Shown piece by piece: positions 16,338-23,472 of a stretch of DNA of 28,916 nucleotides. The notes under the pieces were generated by a model. It did no database searches, was not told where the DNA came from, and worked only from the letters and a program-made list of their open reading frames with translations. The position numbers and the translations under genes were made by a program. The DNA is from JAJPXC01 sp964517875 (lineage in GTDB: Bacteria; Bacteroidota; Bacteroidia; Bacteroidales; Muribaculaceae). How positions within the stretch are numbered: the first letter of the stretch is position 1; every line of letters starts with the position of its first letter. Where the stretch lies: assembly GCA_964517875.1 (NCBI GenBank), contig CAZFEU010000028.1, forward strand, positions 1 through 28,916, given 5' to 3'.

Positions 16338-17282
16338 ATGAGCTCAAATCTACCCCCCTTAAAGGTATTTTCAGGTGAGAAATCACGTTACATGGCCGAG
16401 GAAATCTGCAAAGAACTCGGTGTGGAGTTAGGTAAACTTAACGTTCAGCATTTTGCCGACGGAGAGTTTGAAGTTTCGTTTGAGGAGTCAATCCGTGGCC
16501 ATGAGGTTTATCTGGTGCAGTCGACATTCCCCAACAGTGACAACCTTATGGAGCTGCTGCTGATGATAGATGCCGCCAAGCGTGCTTCGGCCAAGCAGAT
16601 TGTGGCAGTGATGCCTTACTTTGGCTGGGCGCGCCAGGACCGCAAGGATAAGCCGCGTGTGTCAATTGCCGCCAAACTTGTGGCCGATCTGCTAAGTGCA
16701 GCCGGCGTTGACCGAGTGATCACAATGGATCTGCATGCCGACCAGATTCAAGGCTTCTTCAATGTACCGGTCGACCACCTCTATGCCTCATCGGTGTTCA
16801 TACCCTACATCCAGTCGCTCAATCTTAAGGATATGGTTATAGCCACTCCCGACGTAGGCGGAGCGAAACGCGCTAACAACTATTCCAAGTTCTTCAACGT
16901 TCCTCTGGTGCTTTGCCACAAAACCCGTGCTAAGGCTAACGTTGTAGCCAATATGACCGTGATTGGTGACGTGAAGGATAAGGATGTTATATTGGTTGAC
17001 GACATGGTCGACACAGCCGGTACAATCACCAAGGCTGCCGACCTGATGATGTCGCAAGGTGCCCGGTCGGTAAGGGCTCTCGCATCGCATGCCATTATGA
17101 GCGATCCCGCGAGTGAGCGTGTTGACCAGTGCGGTCTGACAGAGATGATTTTCACCAACTCTATTCCTTACAACAAGGGTTGCAAAAAGTGCACCATTCT
17201 CTCTGTGGCACGCCTGTTTGCCGACACCATACGATTGATCCATGAAAACCAGTCCATCTCCGTCAACTACCTCATTAAATAG
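16338..17282 (+). CDS. prs: Ribose-phosphate pyrophosphokinase (PRPP synthetase)
   Basis: Prs, 314 aa, forms PRPP from ribose 5-phosphate and ATP, feeding purine, pyrimidine, NAD, His and Trp synthesis. Motifs visible: SGEKSRYMAEEI; FADGEFEVSFEESIRG; the ATP loop with MPYFGWARQDRKDKPR; the divalent-cation/ATP segment VDRVITMDLHADQIQGFF; ATPDVGGAKRA; and the PRPP-binding loop VILVDDMVDTAGTITKA. Near the C terminus a YNKGCKKCTILSVARLFADTI segment matches the usual family ending. All catalytic-loop residues look intact. It is the last gene in the patatin-GH13-prs run and is followed by a hairpin at 17370-17401. Confidence 0.96.
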   Translation: MSSNLPPLKVFSGEKSRYMAEEICKELGVELGKLNVQHFADGEFEVSFEESIRGHEVYLVQSTFPNSDNLMELLLMIDAAKRASAKQIVAVMPYFGWARQDRKDKPRVSIAAKLVADLLSAAGVDRVITMDLHADQIQGFFNVPVDHLYASSVFIPYIQSLNLKDMVIATPDVGGAKRANNYSKFFNVPLVLCHKTRAKANVVANMTVIGDVKDKDVILVDDMVDTAGTITKAADLMMSQGARSVRALASHAIMSDPASERVDQCGLTEMIFTNSIPYNKGCKKCTILSVARLFADTIRLIHENQSISVNYLIK

Positions 17283-17290
17283 TATATCGA

Positions 17291-17298
17291 AAACGTTT
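17291..17298. promoter_or_regulatory. AAACGTTT palindrome, possible sugar-regulator site
   Basis: The same octamer as the amylase operator candidate at 8307-8314. Here it is 9 bp beyond the prs stop and about 145 bp upstream of the promoter for the 17565 gene, which is far for direct repression, so its role is less convincing. Confidence 0.25.
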
Positions 17299-17324
17299 AA
17301 GACTTGTTCATACTTCTCAAAAGT

Positions 17325-17358
17325 ATTGCCCAAACTATAAAATTGCCCAAACTATAAA
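17325..17358 (+). repeat. Perfect 17-bp tandem duplication
   Basis: Two adjacent copies of ATTGCCCAAACTATAAA, 17325-17341 and 17342-17358, with no mismatch. It looks like a recent replication-slippage duplication between the prs stop and its terminator hairpin. Confidence 0.9.
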
Positions 17359-17369
17359 GATGTAATTGA

Positions 17370-17401
17370 AGGGGTATCGAAATTCAACTTTCGATACCCC
17401 T
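17370..17401 (+). terminator. Probable terminator hairpin downstream of prs
   Basis: 17370-17382 pairs with 17389-17401: a perfect 13-bp stem with a 6-nt loop. The following sequence is only moderately T-rich (CCAGCATTATTTCGTATT). Confidence 0.6.
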
Positions 17402-17442
17402 CCAGCATTATTTCGTATTAAAATATATTATGAGGATGGGGG

Positions 17443-17473
17443 TTGTGGAATTGGGCGATTTGCATTATCTTTG
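17443..17473 (+). promoter_or_regulatory. Promoter of the secreted GH13 gene
   Basis: TTG (17443-17445), a 20-nt spacer, and TATCTTTG (17466-17473), a full TAnnTTTG match. Transcription would start near 17480, giving a leader of about 85 nt that is A-rich before the ATG at 17565. Confidence 0.75.
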
Positions 17474-17564
17474 TAGGCATAAAAGGAGAATACCATAATA
17501 AGTGTGGAATAATATCATTTAAGACACAATAAATCAACATTTTAGAATATTTAAAAGTAACAAC

Positions 17565-20273
17565 ATGAAAAAACTGTTATCGTTAGTGACAGCTTTCTTC
17601 TTGCTGGCTGTTTGCACGGCTTCGGCTCAGATGTTTACCACTGATCCATCTCCCGTGCAAAACTCCACGAAGAATGTTAAGATTATTTTCGATGCCCAGA
17701 AATCGGGTGTCGCTGGTCTACAGGGCCTCACTGGCTCCCTCTATGCTCACATCGGCGTGTCGACCGACAAGCACCCCGATACATGGGCCTTCACTCCTAC
17801 AACCTGGAACAAAAACAGCGCTGATAATGAATTTAAGCAGGTAAGCACTGACCGCTATGAGATGGTTATTGCCGACATGCATCAATATTTCAGTGTGCCA
17901 AGCGATGAGAAGATCATACGCCTTTGCGTTATTGCCCGCAAGCCTACGGCAAATAATAATCAGACCGATCAGACTTCCGACCAATTTATCGATGTGGTCG
18001 ACGACGGATTTGCAATGACCTTCGATCACAACCTTGAATCCACCGTAATCACTGCTCCGACAACTTATACGTTCACGGTGGCTACCACTCAGGCTGCATC
18101 AATAGTGCTAAAGGTCAACGGATCACAAATTGCAACCGCCAACGGTACAAAACTCACTAAGGAGTATTCGTTCGGCTCGCAGGGTAGCTACCTTGTTGAG
18201 GCAACAGCTTCAAACGGCTCAGAAACTCTGACACAGTCGTTCAATATACTCTATATCCCCACATCGCCACAGGCCAATTATCCTGGCGGTGTTCCCAAGA
18301 TGGGCCCAGTGGTCAATGCCGACGGCTCGGTAACTTTCTGTCTTGCAGCTCCCCGTAAGTCAACAGTAATGATTGTAGGCTCATGGGATGACTATGCTAC
18401 ACTCGACAGCCGCATCATGTCGTATCAGGACTACAATGGATGCCGCTATTTCTGGACCACCGTTACCGGCCTCGATCCCAACACTGACTACAATTACTAT
18501 TTCAATGTTGATGGTGTAATCAATGTAGGTGACCCTTACGCCCGTCTGTCGCTCGACTGCTATAGCGATAAGTGGCTCCCGTCTGATGTATTCCCCGATC
18601 GTCCTAAATACCCTTACGCTCTGTTTGAAGACCGTCAGGTGTCGGTGCATCGCAGCAACTTCGCACCCTACAAGTGGCGTGTAACCAACTTCCAGATACC
18701 CCAGCACGATCATCTGTTGGTTTATGAGCTCTTGATCCGTGACTTTACCGGCACAGAAGGGGCTAACGAAGGTAATGGAACATTGGCAAAGGCCATAGAA
18801 AAAATCCCTTACCTCAAGGATCTTGGCATTAACGCTGTGGAGCTGATGCCTGTGATGGAATTCAACGGCAACAATTCATGGGGCTATAACACAAATTTCT
18901 ACTTTGCTCTCGACAAAGCATATGGTTCGCCAGTAGAATTTAAGCAGTTTGTAGATGCATGCCACGGAGCTGGCATCGCTGTGATACTCGACATCGTGTT
19001 TAATCACTCCGATGGTCTGCACCCATGGTATCAGATGTACCCCGTAGGTAGCAATCCTTTCTACAACGCCACCGCTCCCCACGATTGGGGCGTGCTCAAC
19101 GACTGGAAGCAGGAGAATCCTGTAGTACAGCAGCAGTTTAAAGATGTGCTTCAATGGTGGATGAAAGAGTATAACGTTGATGGCTACCGATTCGACCTCG
19201 TAAAGGGTCTCGGCACTCAGTACGGATCAACCGACGGTTACAATGCGTCACGTATACCTGTTATGAAAGCCTTCCACGATGCTATCAAGGAGGTGAAGCC
19301 CAACGGTATTCACATCAATGAATTCCTCGGCGACTATAACGAGGAAATCCAGTATGCCAACGACGGACAGATAGGTTGGAACAATCAGAACGGCAATGCA
19401 CAGGCCTGGGCAAAGGGTGCGGGCACACCCAACCTCAACTACTTCTCGGCCGTTAACTGTTCACGTCCCTGGGGAGGTGTAATCAGCTATCTTGAGAGTC
19501 ATGACGAGGAGCGTATAGGATATATCGCCAAGTCGCAAGGCTCAGCAGCAGTGAAGAGTTCGCTCACATTCAATATGCAGAATCTTTCTTCCCTCGCCGC
19601 TCAGTTGCTGATGACTCCCGGTCCGCAGATGATATGGCAGTTTGGCGAGCTTGGTGCCGATCAGACAACAAAGAATTCATCGGGCAATGACACTGATCCC
19701 AAAACTGTGATATGGAGCTACCTTGATGATCCCGATCGTGGAGGTCTGCACAACAACTATAAAGAGCTGCTCACGTTGCGCCGCGACAATCCCGAGCTCT
19801 TCGCACAGAATACCGGCACACTCAGCTTCTCGGGCTCAGTGCAGCGACAGGCTCAATTCGTGTCGGGCAACAAGGAAGTTGTAGTGCTTATCAACCCCTC
19901 ACAGTCGGCTCGCAACATCAGCTTCACACCCAAGCAGATGAGTGCATCGGCTTATCAAGTGATCTCTCACTCAGTTGGTACAACTAAGCCAGTACTTACC
20001 GCTAATGGCAACCAGCTCACTGCGTCTATTCCACCACGCTGCTACGCAGTGTTCGCATCAAATGCCGTGGCAGGGGTAGATGATATCGCGACTGATGTTG
20101 TTGATAACAACATTGCCTACGGTGGCGAAGGTGAAATCATCATAGCTGGCGACGCTTCAAAAGTGGAAGTTTACAACATCGCCGGCCAACGTCAGTCTTC
20201 ACTCCAGGTACCTGCAGGTGTTTATATAGTACGCTTCACCGACGGTACAACAACTAAAGTAGTTGTGAAGTAA
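17565..20273 (+). CDS. Secreted multidomain GH13 alpha-glucanase with C-terminal sorting-like module
   Basis: A 902-aa extracytoplasmic starch- or glycogen-active enzyme. Residues 1-21 are a signal peptide (MKKLLSLVTAFFLLAVCTASA). Next comes a beta-rich N-terminal region (about 25-225) with a putative carbohydrate-binding or Ig-like fold, then a CBM48/E-set-like module (about 230-330, TVMIVGSWDDYATLD). The GH13 catalytic domain spans about 360-760: VILDIVFNHSD; GYRFDLVKG with Asp544; HINEFLG with Glu586; ESHDEER with Asp647. An E-set plus barrel layout is typical of branching, debranching or 1,6-active GH13 enzymes as well as some amylases, so substrate linkage is open. Residues from about 835 carry a Por/T9SS type A-like tail (VEVYNIAGQRQ, PAGVYIVRF, TTKVVVK). 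It has its own promoter and a bidirectional terminator. No SusC/SusD pair is in the window. Confidence 0.9.
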   Translation: MKKLLSLVTAFFLLAVCTASAQMFTTDPSPVQNSTKNVKIIFDAQKSGVAGLQGLTGSLYAHIGVSTDKHPDTWAFTPTTWNKNSADNEFKQVSTDRYEMVIADMHQYFSVPSDEKIIRLCVIARKPTANNNQTDQTSDQFIDVVDDGFAMTFDHNLESTVITAPTTYTFTVATTQAASIVLKVNGSQIATANGTKLTKEYSFGSQGSYLVEATASNGSETLTQSFNILYIPTSPQANYPGGVPKMGPVVNADGSVTFCLAAPRKSTVMIVGSWDDYATLDSRIMSYQDYNGCRYFWTTVTGLDPNTDYNYYFNVDGVINVGDPYARLSLDCYSDKWLPSDVFPDRPKYPYALFEDRQVSVHRSNFAPYKWRVTNFQIPQHDHLLVYELLIRDFTGTEGANEGNGTLAKAIEKIPYLKDLGINAVELMPVMEFNGNNSWGYNTNFYFALDKAYGSPVEFKQFVDACHGAGIAVILDIVFNHSDGLHPWYQMYPVGSNPFYNATAPHDWGVLNDWKQENPVVQQQFKDVLQWWMKEYNVDGYRFDLVKGLGTQYGSTDGYNASRIPVMKAFHDAIKEVKPNGIHINEFLGDYNEEIQYANDGQIGWNNQNGNAQAWAKGAGTPNLNYFSAVNCSRPWGGVISYLESHDEERIGYIAKSQGSAAVKSSLTFNMQNLSSLAAQLLMTPGPQMIWQFGELGADQTTKNSSGNDTDPKTVIWSYLDDPDRGGLHNNYKELLTLRRDNPELFAQNTGTLSFSGSVQRQAQFVSGNKEVVVLINPSQSARNISFTPKQMSASAYQVISHSVGTTKPVLTANGNQLTASIPPRCYAVFASNAVAGVDDIATDVVDNNIAYGGEGEIIIAGDASKVEVYNIAGQRQSSLQVPAGVYIVRFTDGTTTKVVVK

Positions 20274-20290
20274 TCCTAAACACCACAAAT

Positions 20291-20331
20291 AATTAAGGCC
20301 GCAGCCCCGTTAAGGAGTTGCGGCCTTAATT
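20291..20331. terminator. Bidirectional terminator between convergent genes
   Basis: 20291-20303 pairs perfectly with 20319-20331 (13-bp stem, 15-nt loop). It lies between the GH13 stop (20273) and the stop of the convergent rhodanese gene (20344), with A/T-rich flanks on both sides, so it probably serves both transcripts. Confidence 0.8.
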
Positions 20332-20343
20332 GTGATATATAAT

Positions 20344-20739
20344 TTAGCGCTCGATGGGGAGCTTGTGTTCTTCCCATGCAAGAATGCCGCCAGATAAATC
20401 CACCACTTTATACCCCTGAGAAGCGAGATATTGGGCAGCATCGTTGCTGCGGCGACCGCTGCGACAATAGATGTAGATGGTCTTGGTCTTGTCGAGTTGA
20501 ACCGCCTTTTGCTTGAAGTATTCTGTGTCGAGCCAATTGCTTAAATGTGCGCCGGCTATATGGCCAGCGGCATATTCTTCGGGTTTGCGCACGTCAAGCA
20601 AATATGCCGTGGGGTCTGAGCTTATACGTGTGCTAAATTCCTCGGGAGGAATAACCTCTACGTTGGGATTTTGGGCACGCATGTGGCAGCTCGACATAAA
20701 GAGCGATGCCACTACTGAAAAGACTTTCAAGAATTTCAT
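20344..20739 (-). CDS. Rhodanese-domain lipoprotein
   Basis: A 131-aa single-domain rhodanese. The N terminus MKFLKVFSVVASLFMSSC is a lipoprotein-type signal with Cys18 as the probable lipidated residue, so the domain should face the periplasm. The rhodanese signatures are AYLLDVRKPEEYAAGHIAGA and the active-site loop YCRSGRRSNDAA, with Cys92 as the persulfide-carrying residue, followed by GYKVVDLSGGILAWE. Such proteins transfer sulfane sulfur or act as redox partners; no substrate is evident. It is the last gene of a bioB, alaX-like, rhodanese run, with 3 bp separating it from its upstream neighbour. Confidence 0.9.
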   Translation of the reverse strand: MKFLKVFSVVASLFMSSCHMRAQNPNVEVIPPEEFSTRISSDPTAYLLDVRKPEEYAAGHIAGAHLSNWLDTEYFKQKAVQLDKTKTIYIYCRSGRRSNDAAQYLASQGYKVVDLSGGILAWEEHKLPIER

Positions 20740-20742
20740 AAT

Positions 20743-21201
20743 TTACGAGAGTTTGAACACTATACGTTGCACGCCATCGGCCCAGCGTGTGCTTGTGATA
20801 CGGAATGCGCCGATCTCACCGGTGCGCTTCACGTGAGCACCTGCGCAAAGACACTGATCGTAATCGCCCACGCTCACAACTCTAACTATCGTTGATGCTC
20901 CATCGGGAAGCCGACTCAAGTCAAATCGGCTCATAGCCTCATCTTGAGTGATAAACTCCTCGGTCACTTCCACATCCTCGTTGATTATACCGTTTACGTA
21001 ATCTTCGAGCGATTTAATTTCAGTGTCAGTTAATGCGTTGGGTAGATGGTAGTCGAGCTTAGATTTCTTTCGCTCGATATGCGCGCTGAATGCTCGCCCC
21101 ATGCCGTAGCGACGTGCCATCTCCCCATTGAGCAGATGCTCAGCGGTGTGCATCGGAGAGTACTCCTGTTTGTTGTGTTCATTAAGCTCGGGTGTCTCCA
21201 T
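20743..21201 (-). CDS. AlaX-type alanyl-tRNA editing protein
   Basis: A 152-aa stand-alone relative of the AlaRS editing domain, which hydrolyses mischarged Ser- or Gly-tRNA(Ala) in trans. The zinc-binding editing motifs are present: HTAEH (His18, His22) and CAGAH (Cys119, His123). The segment MARRYGMGRAFSAHIERKK and the DYQCLCAGAHVKRTGEI-like stretch (DQCLCAGAHVKRTGEIGAF) match the second-additional-domain fold of threonyl/alanyl-tRNA synthetases. It lacks any aminoacylation domain. It starts 3 bp after the bioB stop and ends 3 bp before the rhodanese start, so it is tightly cotranscribed with both. Confidence 0.88.
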   Translation of the reverse strand: METPELNEHNKQEYSPMHTAEHLLNGEMARRYGMGRAFSAHIERKKSKLDYHLPNALTDTEIKSLEDYVNGIINEDVEVTEEFITQDEAMSRFDLSRLPDGASTIVRVVSVGDYDQCLCAGAHVKRTGEIGAFRITSTRWADGVQRIVFKLS

Positions 21202-21204
21202 AGT

Positions 21205-22161
21205 CTATTTTGAATATCCGCACTCGTTGAACAGTTTGTAATCCTCGTTCACCTTATTGCCTATGGTGGTGAGCATATCACCTACCAGCGCTCCATTTAT
21301 CCCACCACGAAGCATACGCACTGAGGCTTCGTGTGACAGACGTGCACGCCCACCTGCAAAATGCAGCGTGCATTTCGGTGCAACAAGTCTCATCAGCGCT
21401 ACTGAGCGAATTATTTCATCCTCCGATATCAGCTCAATATTTTCAAGCGGTGTGCCTTTGATGGGTTGAAGAATATTTACCGGTATTGATGATGCGCCGG
21501 CCTTACGGGCTTGTTCGGCCAGCTCAAGTCGGTCGCGTAGCGATTCACCCATGCCGATGATACCCCCGCAACACACATCAAACCCTATATCGCGTGCCAT
21601 GCGTATAGTGCGCAGCTTGTCTTCATAGGTGTGTGTGGTGCATAGCATTGGGAAAAACGAGGGGGATGACTCAAGATTGCAGTGATATTTGCGCACCCCC
21701 GCATCATACAGTTGCTGTAGTTGTTCGCGGTCGAGCAGTCCCATCGAAGCGCATAGATTTATACCTCCACGGTCGTTGGCTTCTTTATATAACCTACAGA
21801 AATAACTCATGTGTGAAGCGTTGACCTTTCGGCCGCTGGTAACAAGAGAAAAGCACTTGATGCCAAGCTGTCGATTAGCTTCGAAGGCGTTCATCATCTC
21901 ATCGTGCGGTATATGCTCATATTCAGTTATACCGGTTTTGTGATGTGCCGACTGAGCGCACCATTTGCAGTCCTCGCCGCAGCGACCCGAGCGGGCGTTA
22001 ACAATCGAGCAAGTGTGTATGCTGTTGCCACACCATTTCTTACGCACGGCGTCGGCAGCGTCGCAAAGTTCGTCAGTGGAATAGTTTGCCGCAAGGGCGA
22101 GTGCTTCATCTATAGTAGCTGGTTCACCCGCAATAGCTTTTTCCTTAATTTTCTCAAGCAT
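21205..22161 (-). CDS. bioB: Biotin synthase (radical SAM)
   Basis: A 318-aa radical SAM enzyme that inserts sulfur into dethiobiotin to give biotin. The [4Fe-4S] ligands are Cys61, Cys65 and Cys68 in RCGEDCKWCAQSAHH. Probable ligands of the auxiliary [2Fe-2S] cluster are the Cys residues in IKCFSLVTSGRK, INLCASMGLL and FDVCCGGIIGMGES, and the Arg in HFAGGRARL. VNILQPIKGTPLE is also typical of BioB. HydE and other BioB-like enzymes are close alternatives, but the complete auxiliary-cluster set favours true biotin synthase. No other bio genes are nearby. It is the first gene of a three-gene run, with a -7 box at 22195-22202. Confidence 0.92.
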   Translation of the reverse strand: MLEKIKEKAIAGEPATIDEALALAANYSTDELCDAADAVRKKWCGNSIHTCSIVNARSGRCGEDCKWCAQSAHHKTGITEYEHIPHDEMMNAFEANRQLGIKCFSLVTSGRKVNASHMSYFCRLYKEANDRGGINLCASMGLLDREQLQQLYDAGVRKYHCNLESSPSFFPMLCTTHTYEDKLRTIRMARDIGFDVCCGGIIGMGESLRDRLELAEQARKAGASSIPVNILQPIKGTPLENIELISEDEIIRSVALMRLVAPKCTLHFAGGRARLSHEASVRMLRGGINGALVGDMLTTIGNKVNEDYKLFNECGYSK

Positions 22162-22194
22162 AATTTTAATTTGTTCTGTTAGCCACGGCTATGG

Positions 22195-22202
22195 CAAATG
22201 TA
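22195..22202 (-). promoter_or_regulatory. -7 element of the bioB operon promoter
   Basis: TACATTTG on the minus strand is a full TAnnTTTG match just before the end of the upstream gene's coding sequence. Start would be near 22188, with a leader of about 27 nt. The -33 region lies in the upstream gene and shows no clear TTTG. Confidence 0.5.
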
Positions 22203-22209
22203 CGATGGA

Positions 22210-22554
22210 TTATCTTCTCAGCAGATTGGAGGCTCGGCGTAGATAGTCGGCGGCTTTGTCGTCGGCGTTGGCCGCGTAGCGCATCTGAGTTTTATAGTCG
22301 TCCATAGCTCGCTCGGCTCGGCGTTGATAATCCTTGGCGCGGTCGATGTCGCCCTTTTTGGTGTAGTAGGCGGCCTCGCGCTGATATCCTTCGGCTTTTT
22401 TAAGATAGTATTGGGCTTCACGCCGATAGCTGTCGGCTTTCTTTTGGTAATATTCAGCCTCCCTCATATATCGTTCAGCCTGCTTGCTGTCGTCGGCAAT
22501 AACAAACTGTGTTGCTATCGCACAAAGAATCAGCGTCACTATAAATTTCAACAT
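22210..22554 (-). CDS. Small exported protein of 14-residue Tyr/Lys-rich repeats
   Basis: I do not recognise this 114-aa protein as a named family. Its N terminus (MLKFIVTLILCAIATQFVIA) is a signal peptide. The rest is almost entirely helical repeats: AERYMREAEYYQKK, ADSYRREAQYYLKK and AEGYQREAAYYTKK, three consecutive 14-residue units, then a degenerate fourth and fifth (GDIDRAKDYQRRAERAMDDYK). The pattern A-x-x-Y-x-R-E-A-x-Y-Y-x-K-K gives one face of Ala/Tyr and one of alternating charge, as in coiled coils or TPR-like solenoids; 14 is two heptads. The ATG at 22554 is chosen because it begins the signal peptide and lies after the -7 box at 22596-22603; a longer in-frame start at 22623 lies upstream of that box. 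It is divergent from the nitroreductase and 48 bp upstream of bioB. Confidence 0.75.
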   Translation of the reverse strand: MLKFIVTLILCAIATQFVIADDSKQAERYMREAEYYQKKADSYRREAQYYLKKAEGYQREAAYYTKKGDIDRAKDYQRRAERAMDDYKTQMRYAANADDKAADYLRRASNLLRR

Positions 22555-22595
22555 AATTGTATGGTTGATAGAATTAATATGGCTCTTTCCATCGG

Positions 22596-22624
22596 CAAAT
22601 ATAACTAATTCGGTGCATATCAAA
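22596..22624 (-). promoter_or_regulatory. Promoter of the repeat-protein gene
   Basis: Minus strand TATATTTG (22596-22603) with TTTG at 22621-22624, spacer 17 nt, slightly shorter than usual. Initiation near 22589 leaves about a 35-nt leader before the ATG at 22554 and excludes the longer start. Confidence 0.55.
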
Positions 22625-22649
22625 AAATCACTCCAAAGAATATTTTTTG

Positions 22650-22657
22650 TATTTTTG
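22650..22657 (+). promoter_or_regulatory. -7 element of the nitroreductase promoter
   Basis: TATTTTTG on the plus strand matches TAnnTTTG; start near 22664 and ATG at 22684. No convincing TTG lies at the right distance upstream. It is divergent from the repeat-protein promoter about 50 bp away. Confidence 0.45.
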
Positions 22658-22683
22658 CTCGTACATTTTTATTGCCATAGACG

Positions 22684-23469
22684 ATGAATATATTAGATGC
22701 GATGAAGCAACGACGCTCAGTGCGTACGTTTAGCGGCGAGGGATTGACTCAGGAGCAGATTGAGCAACTTAAAGAAGCGATTAATGTGGCGGAGTCACCA
22801 TTTAGTGGAGATGTGACGGTGCGCTTGCGCTCGTTTGACCTGAAGGATGGTTACAAACCAAGCACTTATGGCATGATAAAGGGAGCGTCATATTTCTTCC
22901 TTGTGGGAATGAAAGATGACAAACAGTCGGCGATTACGGCTGGATTCAAGTTTGAGCAAGTCGTTCTGAAAGCGTGGCAGATGGGGCTTGGAACATGCTG
23001 GATAGCTGCTACATTCAAGGGTACGACGTTTAATCGTGGCGAATCATGGCCCGAAGGTGAGGAGCTGCGGATAATATCGCCCGTTGGGGTTGCCGCAAAG
23101 AAAACGATTGTGGAAAAAGTAGCAAGATTTGCCGCAGGAAGCGACAGACGCAAGCCCTTCGACCAACTGTTTTTCAGCGATAATTTCCAGACTCCTTACG
23201 ATAGGTCGGGCAGATTTGGCGAAGCGTTAGATATGCTACGACTTGCCCCATCGTCAACCAACTCGCAGCCATGGAGAGCGCTTGTAAGTGGTGAGACGGT
23301 GCACTTTTACTACGTGCCGAAGAGCAAGTTGTCGGTGCTTGATTGCGGCATTGGGCTCTGTCACTTTTACGAAACAGAGAAATACAGCAACAAGGCTGGA
23401 GTATTTAAGGAGATGGACGACCATCCAACTCCTCCTGAAAACTGGATATACCTAACTTCCTATAAGTAA
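22684..23469 (+). CDS. Two-lobed nitroreductase-family flavoprotein (TM1586-like)
   Basis: A 261-aa FMN-type nitroreductase-fold protein. The start MNILDAMKQRRSVRTFSGE carries the conserved RRSVRxF motif for FMN phosphate binding. The first lobe continues with KGASYFFLVG and QMGLGTCWIAATFKG, and the second (about 150-261) with LDMLRLAPSSTNSQPWRALV and LDCGIGLCHFYET. The two tandem halves in one chain match the 'TM nitroreductase' type, in which one chain makes the pseudo-dimer that ordinary nitroreductases form as homodimers. The electron acceptor is unknown. It is convergent with the CotH gene, with only 3 bp between the stop codons and no visible terminator between them. Confidence 0.88.
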   Translation: MNILDAMKQRRSVRTFSGEGLTQEQIEQLKEAINVAESPFSGDVTVRLRSFDLKDGYKPSTYGMIKGASYFFLVGMKDDKQSAITAGFKFEQVVLKAWQMGLGTCWIAATFKGTTFNRGESWPEGEELRIISPVGVAAKKTIVEKVARFAAGSDRRKPFDQLFFSDNFQTPYDRSGRFGEALDMLRLAPSSTNSQPWRALVSGETVHFYYVPKSKLSVLDCGIGLCHFYETEKYSNKAGVFKEMDDHPTPPENWIYLTSYK

Positions 23470-23472
23470 GAA

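Larger units (their letters stand above)
17283..17564. other. 282-bp intergenic region: palindrome, tandem duplication, hairpin, promoter
   Basis: From left to right it holds an AAACGTTT palindrome (17291-17298), a perfect 17-bp tandem duplication (17325-17358), a 13-bp-stem hairpin (17370-17401) and a good promoter (17443-17473) for the downstream secreted GH13 gene. No gene is seen. Confidence 0.8.

Noticed and set aside
16788..17333. A 181-codon minus-strand frame across prs
   Set aside because: It is antisense to an intact PRPP synthetase; no promoter or domain supports it.
17325..17358. The start of a CRISPR array
   Set aside because: Only two directly abutting copies exist and there is no spacer, so it is a simple tandem duplication.
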